From assembly GCF_003201835.2 (NCBI RefSeq), contig NZ_CP029289.2, positions 310,001-374,000 of the forward strand: DNA of 64,000 bases. Reading direction: 5' to 3'. The position numbers and the translations under genes are program-made. Origin of the DNA: Acidianus brierleyi. Its GTDB lineage: Archaea; Thermoproteota; Thermoprotei_A; Sulfolobales; Sulfolobaceae. Shown piece by piece: positions 7,766 to 17,500 of the stretch. How positions within the stretch are numbered: the stretch's first letter is position 1; each line of letters opens with the position of its first letter. The notes under the pieces were generated by a model, which was not told the DNA's origin, did not search any database, and saw nothing but the letters and a program-made list of their open reading frames with translations.

Positions 7766-8487
7766 ATTAATCTCACCCCACCATCTACTGGTATGACTAC
7801 ACCATTTACCCATTCTGCTTCTTCAGTCATTAACCATACTATTACTCTAGCAAAATCTTCTGGAGGTGCTTTTACATCTCCAAGTTTTCTTAGACTTTTC
7901 CAGTTTCTGCCAATTTCAAACTCCCCATAAATCCAACTAGGTGCTATGCCCACAACTCTTATTTCCTTTTTTATTAACTCTGAAGCTAAAATCTCTACTG
8001 CTTTTGCAGTACCTGCTTTAGATATAGAATAAGATAGCTGATTAGGTAGTGCCTTGTCTATACCTCTTAGAGCCGATACTAGAACTATAGCAGAATTTCT
8101 ATTTAGATAATTCTCTGCAGCAGATACTATATATAAAGGCAATTTAATATTATTTGTTATCATCTCATCTAATCCTGATAAATTTTCTATAGTATCTTCA
8201 ATATATCCTCCTATAAGTATGGCTAATCCATCTAGCTTTCCTAGTTTATTAAATGCTTTTTCTATGATCTCTTTTGCGTTTTCTTTAGATGATATTCTTC
8301 CTTGCAAATAATCTATAGTTCCATACTGCTTTAGTTTTTCTGAAATTTCTCTCAATTTAATCTCATTACCTGAATTTATTATCACATTTGCACCTTCTTG
8401 TAACAAAAAGTATGCTAAAGCGTAACCTAATCCTTTGCTTACACCTATTATTAATATATTCTTGTTCTTGAGTCTCATTAAAATCAC
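7762..8487 (-). CDS. Short-chain dehydrogenase/reductase (SDR)
   Basis: A 241-residue classical SDR: a nicotinamide-binding Rossmann motif near the N-terminus (GVSKGLGYA), the catalytic YSISK (Tyr-X-X-X-Lys) with an upstream Ser in VLVSALRG, and an NNI-type Asn. The substrate is unknown. The C-terminal end VNGVVIPVDGGVRLI is typical of the ketoreductase-like branch. Start could be 8487 or the ATG nine bases later (MRLKNKN), which lies closer to the usual SDR start. The gene begins one base after the DUF255 gene ends and overlaps tenA, so all are likely one transcript. Confidence 0.85.
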   Translation of the reverse strand: MILMRLKNKNILIIGVSKGLGYALAYFLLQEGANVIINSGNEIKLREISEKLKQYGTIDYLQGRISSKENAKEIIEKAFNKLGKLDGLAILIGGYIEDTIENLSGLDEMITNNIKLPLYIVSAAENYLNRNSAIVLVSALRGIDKALPNQLSYSISKAGTAKAVEILASELIKKEIRVVGIAPSWIYGEFEIGRNWKSLRKLGDVKAPPEDFARVIVWLMTEEAEWVNGVVIPVDGGVRLI

Positions 8488-8488
8488 T

Positions 8489-10432
8489 TTATAATTTAGT
8501 TATAAGAAGTCTCTTTACATCTTTCTCTTCAAAAATAGGTAAACTACAAGTATTTCCTATGCATATAAATGCTCGACTTTTTCCTTCAGACTCTCTCATC
8601 ATAGATCTTATCAGACTGTTAACGTAATCTTTGTCATCAATACTTACCTTTTCTACAGCCTTAAATGGATAATACGTTAATATAGCTTCTTTATGCAATT
8701 TATTGGCATTTCCATCTTTCTCATCTATTATAATAATATGAGCTCCACCTTTTATATAGGAGCCTAAAGTTAATAACATTCCTGCTGTGAACGATGGATC
8801 GTCAGAGTCTGAAATGGAGCTTTTAAGAGTATTGCTAACGTTAGTATATCCCATTAGTTCTAGCTTGTACATTCCTTTTAATAAAAGAGATATTGCTGAT
8901 TCGTTGGGTATATCGTTTTTTGGTATATCGCCTTGAGAATCTATAAAAATATCATTGGCCCTAAATTTTTGTAAAGAATTAAAAATATCAATGGCCATAT
9001 CCAAATATTTATGTTGGGATGTTACTTCATAAGCTACTATACTTGCATTTAACGCAGATGCATAGTCTTCTATTAATCCGTCTTGACCGCCTTCTAGTCT
9101 TCGCGAGATTTTTTGTAATTTATTTACTATATTTAATCCTTCATTTAATCCTTTTCCAGAAACCATAGAAGATAGAACTAAAGATTCGGCTATTCTACAA
9201 TTAGAATACGTATATTTATTGTCATCTATATTAGGCATTTTTCTAGAATTTAATCTATATTTTAATAATTCATCTCTAATATTACGTAAAAACGATATAG
9301 TTTCATTTATACTCAAATTCAAAAATTTTGATATATCTCTCATATCGTAAGCTAATCTAAGTACTTTTCTTCCCTCAACTTCTCCTCCTAACTGATAAAA
9401 TCCGAATATTTTCTTAGCCTCTTTAGATTTTTGTCCAAGAGCTTCATCAAATTCATTCTCTGTCCACGTATAGTATCCTCCTTCTATTCCATCGCTATCA
9501 GCGTCTATGCTATTAGCAAAACCTTCACCTAGATATAAATCTCTCAAAACAAAATCTACGGAAAGATCCAGCGCGTCTAATATTTCTGGATCATTTAATG
9601 CTATATATTCATTAAAATAATCTAAGATAAGTTCAGCATTATCTATAAGTAATTTTTCAAAATGTGGAACTAACCATTCACGATCAACAGTATATCTATG
9701 AAAACCTCCGCCCACTTGATCAAAGATTCCGCCATAATACATTTTTTTCAAAGTATATAGCGATAATTTTTTACCTAAATCGTCACCTGTCCATGCGGAG
9801 TAAGCTAATAGGAATTCATCAATTTTAGGATGTGGAAATTTCATTGAATTACCTATACCTCCATATTCTATATCATAAGCTCCTACAATAGCAGAGTAAG
9901 ACGATGAGATTAAATCGAAGTCTAATTTAGTATTTCCTTCTTCTATATTGAAATGTCTAATTATAGAAATGGAAGACGAATTTATTTTGTCTCTTTCATT
10001 TTTCCATATATTTAGTATTTCCCTTAAAAGTTTTTTAAATCCAATCCTACCGTAAAAGTCGTCTGGAGGAAAATACGTTCCACCGTAGAAAACTTTCTTA
10101 TCTGGTGTCATAAAAACGGTTAAAGGCCAACCTGATTCACCAGAAATTGCAAAAACAGCATTTTGTAATGATTTATCAAGATCTGGTTTTTCATCTCTAT
10201 CTACTTTTATTGCTATAAAATTTTCATTTATTATTTTAACAACATCTGGATCCTCATAACTTTTATCCATCACGTGGCACCAATGACACCAGGAAGCTCC
10301 AACGTCTACTATTATAGGCTTATTTTCGTTTTTTGCTATTTCAAAGGCTTCTTCAGTCCATTCATACCAGTTTATTGGGCTATTAATGGATTCTCTTAAG
10401 AAGGCACTTTTACTATTAGCTAATTTGTTCAT
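8489..10432 (-). CDS. Thioredoxin-fold DUF255 protein (YyaL/SPATA20 family)
   Basis: A 647-residue protein of the DUF255 family. The N-terminal ~150 residues are a thioredoxin-like domain with the signature CHWCH (Cys49, Cys52); the remainder is a helical (alpha/alpha)6-barrel like that of glycosidases and epimerases, with HPKIDEFLLAY and DQVGGGFHRYTVD. Length and motif order match the family. The cellular role is not firmly known; the CXXC pair suggests redox activity. It is the first gene of the operon running to 6486, with a 43-base gap to the upstream surface-protein gene. Confidence 0.9.
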   Translation of the reverse strand: MNKLANSKSAFLRESINSPINWYEWTEEAFEIAKNENKPIIVDVGASWCHWCHVMDKSYEDPDVVKIINENFIAIKVDRDEKPDLDKSLQNAVFAISGESGWPLTVFMTPDKKVFYGGTYFPPDDFYGRIGFKKLLREILNIWKNERDKINSSSISIIRHFNIEEGNTKLDFDLISSSYSAIVGAYDIEYGGIGNSMKFPHPKIDEFLLAYSAWTGDDLGKKLSLYTLKKMYYGGIFDQVGGGFHRYTVDREWLVPHFEKLLIDNAELILDYFNEYIALNDPEILDALDLSVDFVLRDLYLGEGFANSIDADSDGIEGGYYTWTENEFDEALGQKSKEAKKIFGFYQLGGEVEGRKVLRLAYDMRDISKFLNLSINETISFLRNIRDELLKYRLNSRKMPNIDDNKYTYSNCRIAESLVLSSMVSGKGLNEGLNIVNKLQKISRRLEGGQDGLIEDYASALNASIVAYEVTSQHKYLDMAIDIFNSLQKFRANDIFIDSQGDIPKNDIPNESAISLLLKGMYKLELMGYTNVSNTLKSSISDSDDPSFTAGMLLTLGSYIKGGAHIIIIDEKDGNANKLHKEAILTYYPFKAVEKVSIDDKDYVNSLIRSMMRESEGKSRAFICIGNTCSLPIFEEKDVKRLLITKL

Positions 10433-10475
10433 TAATTAGACTTTTATCTTGAGAATTTAAACATAAAAATAAATC

Positions 10476-11111
10476 TCATTTATTTCTTTTATTAATAAGG
10501 TATATTGCGCCTAGTATTCCAAAGAAAGCCAAGCCTGCAAATTCATATTTAGGTATTGTAATAGGAGTTCCTTTATATTTAGAGAAGATAGCTGTTACAG
10601 ACGTATTACCGTACGCTATTATCCAGTATCTTGGATAATTAGATAAGTTAGACCACGAATCAAAAGTATAGCCTTTAGATGCTTTTGGCTGCAATGTTAA
10701 AGTTGTTCCTTCAATTAATTTTAATTCTGTGGATTTATTTATAACAATTATTGATCCATTATATAATTTTGCAATTATTTCTCCTGGTCCATCTATACTC
10801 AAATTAAGATAAACGTAATTTGGAACTAACGATACATTTAACCATGAGACATTGTTTGGATTTATTTGAACTACGGATGATTCATTATTATTTATTTCAA
10901 TATTATAACCAATGTCATTGGTATAAGCAAGAATTGTTACGCTAGAATTTGGAACTTGTACTGTGGAGTTTTTATTTAAACTTAAGATTGTACTGCCGTA
11001 TTCTACTATTACTGTAATACCTTTGTTAAGTATTCTTACATGGATTGTACTTGAACAAGCAAGTGTTGAGAGTAGCGTAACTATAAGTATAATAAATAGC
11101 AAGTATCTCAT
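10476..11111 (-). CDS. Secreted, C-terminally anchored surface protein
   Basis: A 211-residue protein with an N-terminal signal peptide (MRYLLFIILIVTLLSTLACSS), a strand-rich external part with many Asn-X-Ser/Thr sequons, and a C-terminal TM segment ending in basic residues (YLINKRNK). The segment GYTFDSWSNL...VTAIFSKY resembles an InlB/Listeria-Bacteroides-type beta repeat, often found in adhesins. It is probably a glycosylated surface protein with its C-terminus in the cytoplasm. Role unknown. Confidence 0.65.
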   Translation of the reverse strand: MRYLLFIILIVTLLSTLACSSTIHVRILNKGITVIVEYGSTILSLNKNSTVQVPNSSVTILAYTNDIGYNIEINNNESSVVQINPNNVSWLNVSLVPNYVYLNLSIDGPGEIIAKLYNGSIIVINKSTELKLIEGTTLTLQPKASKGYTFDSWSNLSNYPRYWIIAYGNTSVTAIFSKYKGTPITIPKYEFAGLAFFGILGAIYLINKRNK

Positions 11112-11161
11112 GCTTTAAAAAAATGGTTAAAAATGATGCAGTCTTTTCCGAAAATTAAATC

Positions 11162-11168
11162 TTAAATA
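11162..11168 (+). promoter_or_regulatory. TATA-like box for C/D sRNA
   Basis: TTAAATA lies about 26 bases before the proposed 5' end of the C/D-box sRNA at 11190, the usual distance for archaeal transcription start. This supports independent transcription of the RNA rather than processing from a longer message. Confidence 0.4.
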
Positions 11169-11189
11169 CATTATTGCTAATAGTTTATC

Positions 11190-11246
11190 CTGAGTGTTGA
11201 TCTCGACCTTATCTGAAAAATGATGATAGGTTGTTCGTCTGAACTA
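11190..11246 (+). ncRNA. C/D-box sRNA (dual guide)
   Basis: All four boxes are in order in an intergenic gap: C box GTGTTGA (11194-11200), 12-nt guide (11201-11212), D' CTGA (11213-11216), 3-nt spacer, C' ATGATGA (11220-11226), 12-nt guide (11227-11238), D box CTGA (11239-11242). Guide and spacer lengths are exactly those of archaeal box C/D RNAs, which direct 2'-O-methylation with L7Ae, Nop5 and fibrillarin. The C box has one change from RUGAUGA. The predicted target sequences, AUAAGGUCGAGA and ACGAACAACCUA, I cannot place with certainty. Confidence 0.75.
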
Positions 11247-11296
11247 TAAGTATTATGAATGATTAAGATATAACCTGTACTACCACATCATTTTCT

Positions 11297-12178
11297 GTGA
11301 AGGTAATACTAGGAGTTCCAGATACGCGAATACCAGTTTGGGAATTAAATTCTGCAATAATGATAAATCAACGTTCTTGGTCTAAAATTCCATGGGATAA
11401 TGAAACATGGGTGGATAGTGGCGGATATCAAATAATGAAAGGAGAAAAAATTAGTCTAGAAGAAGTTGTAAAAAAATATCAAATTTTAGACGGAGATCAG
11501 TTCATGAGTCTTGATATTCCATCGTTTTGTGGTCAAGTTAATGAAATTAATTTTAAAAATTTTGAATATTTGTATGAGAAGATAAATGTAATACCAGTTA
11601 TTCATGCTTACGATATTGATAATATAGACAAAGCTTTAGACTTTTACAAGAGATATTCAGATAAAATAGCATATGGGGGAATTGTTCCTCCTTCTTTAAA
11701 GGGAGGTAGAAAAATAGTTACTCTAATTTATCATTACTTAAGGCGAAAAGTTAAATACGTTCATGTTTTAGGGGCAGGTTCTCCTTTTATGAGAAGGATA
11801 TTTTTTAACGCTGATAGTGTAGATACAGCCACTTATAGAATTAAAGCTATGAACGGTTTAGTGTTAATTCCAGGTAAAGGAGAAAGATACGTGGGTGAAA
11901 GGAAAATTTCTTGGAAAGCTAAAAGAGCTACAGAAGAAGAAATTGATAGATTGTATGATTTTTTAGATAAAACACGTTTTCCGTATTCTATAGATTTGCA
12001 AAATTGGAAAAATAGAGCAATAATAAATGCATGGACTTTATTGTATTCAGAATATGAGGATGAGAATTATAATATATCCTATTCGGTAGAGGTAAGTAAA
12101 ATGGGCGAGGATTATTTAAGAAGTAGTATTGAAGATATATGTAAAAAGGCGCAAAAAATTGAATTGTCCTCCGCTTAA
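11297..12178 (+). CDS. Stand-alone TGT-type transglycosylase domain protein
   Basis: A 293-residue protein matching only the catalytic barrel of tRNA-guanine transglycosylases, without the C-terminal domains and PUA of archaeosine TGT. It has VDSGGYQIM (Asp40, cf. DSGGFQ, the general acid/base), YGGIVPPS in place of the GGLV loop, and ADSVDTATYRIKA (Asp173/Asp176), resembling the FDSAxY motif that carries the nucleophile. The active-site residues therefore look kept, unlike ArcS. The family swaps a guanine for preQ0, either in tRNA (TgtA) or, for DpdA, in DNA. The GTG start has a TATA-like box 27 bases upstream. Its 3' end overlaps the DUF5591 gene, so the two products probably form one enzyme. 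Substrate not determined. Confidence 0.75.
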   Translation: MKVILGVPDTRIPVWELNSAIMINQRSWSKIPWDNETWVDSGGYQIMKGEKISLEEVVKKYQILDGDQFMSLDIPSFCGQVNEINFKNFEYLYEKINVIPVIHAYDIDNIDKALDFYKRYSDKIAYGGIVPPSLKGGRKIVTLIYHYLRRKVKYVHVLGAGSPFMRRIFFNADSVDTATYRIKAMNGLVLIPGKGERYVGERKISWKAKRATEEEIDRLYDFLDKTRFPYSIDLQNWKNRAIINAWTLLYSEYEDENYNISYSVEVSKMGEDYLRSSIEDICKKAQKIELSSA

Positions 12179-12689
12179 GGGAGAGAGAGTAATAAAAGAA
12201 AAAGGTAAAGATCCTTTCAAACATCCAGTAGTAATGGAATGGCATCAGTTTTTTATTAAGAATTGGAAATCTGATAAGGAAATAGCGTTCTTATTGCCAT
12301 GTACATCAGTAAAACCATATAATAGGTCTCCAACACATAAATTAGCATATTCTATAGCTAAGAAGTTTAATTTGAATTTGCAGTTCTATTCTGTTTCTGA
12401 ACCAATGCTATTAGTTCCACGTGAATATGAAAATTGCTATCCTTTTAATTCCTATGACTATCCTCCTAATATGATGACAGAAGAGGAAAAACAAGAGTTT
12501 ATTAATTTATTATCAGTAGCTCTTCAGAAAATTGCGGAATTTCATAATAGAATAATAGCAGTTTTACCTAAACATCATTATACTATAGTGGAAAAAGCTG
12601 AACAGAAAGCTAATATAAAAATAGAACTTCATCCATATGGCAAATTAGCGTTTAAAACAATTAGCGACACACTTAAGTCTATTAAATAA
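12129..12689 (+). CDS. ArcS-like DUF5591 domain protein
   Basis: About 186 residues matching the DUF5591 domain found after the TGT-like domain in archaeosine synthase ArcS. The signature is FLLPCTSVKPYNRSPTHK (cf. PCSxxKPYSxSPSH), then SEPMLLVPREYE, YPFNSYDYP and TEEEKQEF, matching the PLGxVPRExExxYPaxxYD block. The gene overlaps the TGT-type gene by 50 bases in another frame. The start is uncertain: TTG at 12129 or 12159 keeps the family segment around HPVVMEWHQFF, while the ATG at 12234 would lose it. Together with the upstream gene it looks like a split version of the ArcS layout. It is followed by a T-rich stretch that may end transcription. Role: modified-base synthesis or substrate binding, inferred. 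Confidence 0.75.
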   Translation: MKIYVKRRKKLNCPPLKGERVIKEKGKDPFKHPVVMEWHQFFIKNWKSDKEIAFLLPCTSVKPYNRSPTHKLAYSIAKKFNLNLQFYSVSEPMLLVPREYENCYPFNSYDYPPNMMTEEEKQEFINLLSVALQKIAEFHNRIIAVLPKHHYTIVEKAEQKANIKIELHPYGKLAFKTISDTLKSIK

Positions 12690-12864
12690 TTTTTCTTATT
12701 CATTCTAGATAAAAATATAATATGCTATCTAATTATGTTTGGTTAAAATTTTATCAATATTTATATTATTTTCATTAATTTTTATATTAAGTAGACTTTA
12801 AAGAAACTTAAACTATACAAGTTAGAGAATTTTAGGAAACTATTATATATAGAAGCCTATTCCC

Positions 12865-12872
12865 TTTAAAAT
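12865..12872 (+). promoter_or_regulatory. Probable promoter of HerA-NurA operon
   Basis: TTTAAAAT lies about 27 bases before the ATG of the HerA-like gene, which fits a leaderless message. The 205-base gap before that gene is otherwise AT-rich with a T-run just after 12689, so the operon is probably transcribed separately from the TGT/DUF5591 pair. I see no operator palindrome in it. Confidence 0.45.
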
Positions 12873-12894
12873 AAACAAAAATAATACACTAAGT

Positions 12895-14502
12895 ATGTTA
12901 GAAGATGGAAAAACTGTAGGAATAATACTGCAAAAAGGTGAAGCTAACTCATTACAAGCTGTAATTAATCCTTTTGAAGATATAACTTCAGGGCAATTAT
13001 TTATCTTAAAAGATAACGATAAACTATCACTAGGTAGATTAGATAGTTATGAGTATATAAACGAATTTTATGATGAAAAAATTCCAATGTTGAAATCTTT
13101 AATTGGAGATAATAATTCATTTGAATTATTAAATATGAATACTATAATAAAAGGATCTATTAGTATAATAAAAAGATATAACCATAATTCTACTCCTAAG
13201 CCTGGATCATTAGTTAAATTATTACCCGAAATAAATAGTGAAATATCTTTAATGGAGTTCTACGGTATTTCGGATATTTCTGGGAATATAAAATATGGAA
13301 AATTTGTCGGTTCAGATATTCCATTGTTATTGGATTTAAACTCTATAACAATGCATGTAGGAATATTTGGAGAAACTGGTAGTGGTAAAAGCTATAACAT
13401 GCGATATCTAATTTATTTGTTGTCTAATATCGAAATCAAAGGCGTTAAAACCGCTCTTCCATTGGTAATAATTGATGCTAACGGAGACTATTCTGACTTT
13501 GCGTCAATTAATTATTCGGTAGTTAAAGGAGGTAGAAAGTGGATAAAAAGATTCGTAATAAGAGATCCTATAAACGATAGTGAATCTAGACTTACTATAG
13601 ATCTTTCTTTATTTACGCCAAAGGATTTAGCAGATTTTATAATTTCTTTAAAATTTAGTGGAGAATCCTTAAACTCTCTTCAAAGTAACTTACTAGATTT
13701 CATTTTATCTAGGCATGATATAAAGGAATATAACTTTTTGCTTGGAACTGACGAAGGCATTGAGAAGCTAAAAAGTGAATTTCAGGATCCTTCTCTAAAA
13801 GAAATAGGGTTTAGTTATGGAACTTTAAGGGCTGTATTAAGTGCATTAGAAATTTTCAGATCTAAAATGATTACAAAATATAAGCTCGTTAGTAATACTT
13901 CTAGTATTAATGAATCAGTCTTAGAGTTATTATGGAAAAATAAAGGGATGCTTATAATTGATTTTTCTGCTGATGGTTCTCCTGGAGTAGATATAGCAAC
14001 AAAACAACTAATAGTAAGTTATATTTCGAGGCTCATACTTAATTATTTGACTAAAACTAAATATTCCGGATCTCAAAAACTTATAGGTTTTGTAATAGAG
14101 GAGGCTCAAAATTATATTCCTTCTAACGATTATCCAGTAAATGCCAGTATTACCAAAGATACGTTAGTCACTCTAGCGACTCAAGGTAGAAAATTTGGTG
14201 TTTCATTATTCCTGGTTAGCCAAAGGCCAGCATTCGTTGATAAATATGTATTATCTATGTTAAATACGTTCTTTTTCCATAGAATATACCATGAGGACCT
14301 TAGATACGTTATGTCAGCATCAGGGGGTTTACCAGAATCCTTAGCTAAATCGTTACCTTCATTAGATGTGGGTTACGTTATTGTAAACGGATTAATGTCA
14401 GAGCTTAAAGTTCCTGCACTTGTGAGAATACCTTGGGATCCTAGGTTAGGATCATACGCAGGTTCTGTAGAAAGAATTGATAGGCTACTTATTGGAGAAT
14501 AG
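12895..14502 (+). CDS. HerA-like FtsK/HerA-superfamily ATPase
   Basis: A 535-residue hexameric-type DNA pump. Residues 1-110 look like the HAS-barrel, followed by the RecA-like motor: Walker A GETGSGKS (about 159-166), Walker B with paired acidic residues in FVIEEAQNYIP (about 398-408), and the TQGRKFGVSLFLVSQRP segment with the arginine and SQRP sensor of HerA. HerA translocates double-stranded DNA and works with the nuclease NurA in end resection. This copy is not next to mre11/rad50; instead it heads a four-gene operon that ends with a NurA-like gene. Length is normal for HerA (about 500-620). It is a paralog or a variant with its own partners. Confidence 0.88.
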   Translation: MLEDGKTVGIILQKGEANSLQAVINPFEDITSGQLFILKDNDKLSLGRLDSYEYINEFYDEKIPMLKSLIGDNNSFELLNMNTIIKGSISIIKRYNHNSTPKPGSLVKLLPEINSEISLMEFYGISDISGNIKYGKFVGSDIPLLLDLNSITMHVGIFGETGSGKSYNMRYLIYLLSNIEIKGVKTALPLVIIDANGDYSDFASINYSVVKGGRKWIKRFVIRDPINDSESRLTIDLSLFTPKDLADFIISLKFSGESLNSLQSNLLDFILSRHDIKEYNFLLGTDEGIEKLKSEFQDPSLKEIGFSYGTLRAVLSALEIFRSKMITKYKLVSNTSSINESVLELLWKNKGMLIIDFSADGSPGVDIATKQLIVSYISRLILNYLTKTKYSGSQKLIGFVIEEAQNYIPSNDYPVNASITKDTLVTLATQGRKFGVSLFLVSQRPAFVDKYVLSMLNTFFFHRIYHEDLRYVMSASGGLPESLAKSLPSLDVGYVIVNGLMSELKVPALVRIPWDPRLGSYAGSVERIDRLLIGE

Positions 14503-14509
14503 ATCTAAA

Positions 14510-17500
14510 ATGACTTGTAGTTACAGACTAAGTGAAACTTCTGCTGACAGTGAAAGTATTTATAAAATTTACAAGTGTGTTATGTCTAAGACCAAATTTA
14601 CAGATAAATTAAGATTTTTTAGGCAAATAGGAGAAGAAATTATAAGAATAAAAAGTTCACGTGAATCTCCAGAGATTATTGTATTATTGGCAGACTGGGG
14701 TCAAGGTAAGACTACATTTCTGAATATAATTGAAGAGGCGTTACTTGAGGAAAAAAGAAGTATAAGCAAAATAAATTTCCTAGATATATTAAGAGATTTA
14801 CAAAAATTAAATGAAATAGAATTGTCTGATATCTCTTTAATAGATGAAGTAGAATCTGGAATAGATTTTGCAGTTTATAAAGAATATTCAAGCTCTATTA
14901 GAGAGTTTTGGATTTTCATTAAAAATCTTGCAAATTCTAAAGGGAATAAAATAATATATCTTTCTATGACTCCAAGTGCGTTTTATAAGATATTCTCAAG
15001 CGGCGGACAATTAGGTATTATGTTTCCTGAAACATATTATTCTTTTTTACAGAGAATAAAAGTTATAAATATTAATACACCTAGTAAATTGGAATTTTAT
15101 GCTATGTTAAGCTGTTTATTGGAATTTAATAATAAAGACGATAGTCTATTAAGATTTATGGACCTACCTTTTTGGACTATATCTCAAGAGAGAAGAAAGT
15201 ATGCTAGATTTTTCAATGATATAATATGTAATTCATTTAATTTTGATAATATAATGGAATACTTATTCAAGTCTATTAAAGATTCTAAGTGGCTCAATGA
15301 AGAAGGAGAAACAATTAGAGAAAGTAATTTGTTGAATTTTGAAAAAAACATGGATATAGACGAAATAGAAAAATTCCATAGAGCGTTACTTAGCAGAATC
15401 TTATACAGAGATGAAATAATAGCTAAGTTAAGTCCATACGTGGTTAAAGGATTTACAATAGATTATGATTCTTGGGTTGAAATAGCCGGTCCTACTAATA
15501 TTGATGATTTCGTTTTAACTTTTTTACCGAGTAAAACTTTTGATGATAGTCTTAAGGTTTTTGTATCTGAAGAATTAGATAAAATTGTTTATGAAGGATT
15601 TAACAAAGATGACTTAAGAAAAATATTAGATAGATTAAAAATTAGAAAAATTGATGAAGCATATAGTTTGAGTTGGAATTTCTTTGAAAGTTTAGTAAAT
15701 ACAAACGTAGGCGGTTTAGTAATAGATTTTAAATCTAGAGAAATAAAGGAAAAAGCTATAAAGTTTGTAAACGAAAATCTTATAAATCCAGAAAGGGAAA
15801 TTGATGCTTTATATTCATTTATAAAGTTATTAAATAATAATTCTGAAGAGAAAAATATTTCAGAAAAAATAAGACTGATATCTCTACAATTAGATAGAAA
15901 GTATTCTGTAATTGTTGCTAACATAGCAAATGAGAGTGATTATACTAGATTGATGAATATATTAAATTCTAGGGAAAGAATAATTAATGGGTTAATATTG
16001 CTTTTAAATGATTTTATTAAAAACAATGATGACATAAGTAAATCAATAGCTAAAGAGACAGATAGACTTTCTATAGCATTTTTAGCGCTTGATCTTTCTA
16101 CTCCAATAAAGAGGCAACTACTCTATTTGAATTTCATGGACATGCATCCGCAGTTAGTAAAACTGAGAGAAGACATAGTAAATCTAAGATTAGGGGATTT
16201 GAGAGATAATATTTCAAGACTTTTAAACGAAATGAAATCCAAAATAGAAGTTTATCAATTACCAGTAGCTAAAGGAAATAAAAGACCGTTACAATCAGTT
16301 AATTGGATACTTTTTAATGATGATATATATCCTGATAAAGTACGTAATGTATTTTCTAAAGTAGATGAGCTAGTTAACGAGAAGTTTAGGATTTTTGGTT
16401 CCAAACAATTTAGCCTGGAAGATATAGAGTCTGACGAAACTCTGAAAAACGATATAGTACAATATATGGCTGAAAATGAAATAATAAATGTATCAAATGA
16501 ATTAATATATTACGATGACTTACCTGGAAGAATTGTTAAAAATTTCACAAAAAATCTATCTGGTTATCTTTATCAAAGGTTTGGTAATGAAACAGAAAAT
16601 ATGATCTTGGAGTATCTATTTTATCTTTCAAAGCTCAGAGACAAACAACAATTGACAAACATAAGTAAAATATTTGATACGAAAAAACAGACATCATTAG
16701 ATTTCTTAATATATATGTCAGTAGTAAGCGGGGAAATAATTAATTATATAGATAGAAATAAAGTTATAAATAAAATAGAGGAACAATCTAAAGAAATATT
16801 AAATAATATACAAAACATTGATTTACAGCACGGCTATTTTATTACTGCTAAAAAAAGAGGCGCGGGGATAAGAAGCTTAAAAGATATGAGGGATTCATTA
16901 GTTAAGTTTAGGCAGAGCGCTATTAGATCTTTGGAGCGTGAGGATTTTCGTAATTATATTAGATTATCTTTTGTATTTTTTACATTATATTCACTATATA
17001 AAGATTTTATTGATGAAACAGAATACTCAGAAAATATAGTAACTAGTATTAAAAATGATATGAACACTAAAATCAATCTAATAAATTCCGCTAGGAAACT
17101 TATTGGAATAAAAGATAACATAGATGAAGAAAAAATTCTAGTAGAGATATTTAATTCTTTAGAATCTAATTTTGAAAATTATATTTCAGATATCTTTATC
17201 TCTATTGATATATTAACTAAGAATAAAGAAATGGATGATTTAAGGAATTTTATTCAAATAATACAGAAAAACTTTAATAATGAATATAACAATTTATACT
17301 TAATAATATGGGAAGCTATTAAATTGAGTCTAGACGGAATAATTTTACCATTCCCGCAATCGTTTAGAAATACCAAATTACATAACGATGCTTTAAGGTT
17401 AGTTGATATAGGAGGCAGTTTAAGAAGGCTTAGTAACATAATTTCAGAGATAAGAAAGATAGATCCTGAAATATCTAAATTAAGGGAAGAAGTGATAAGA

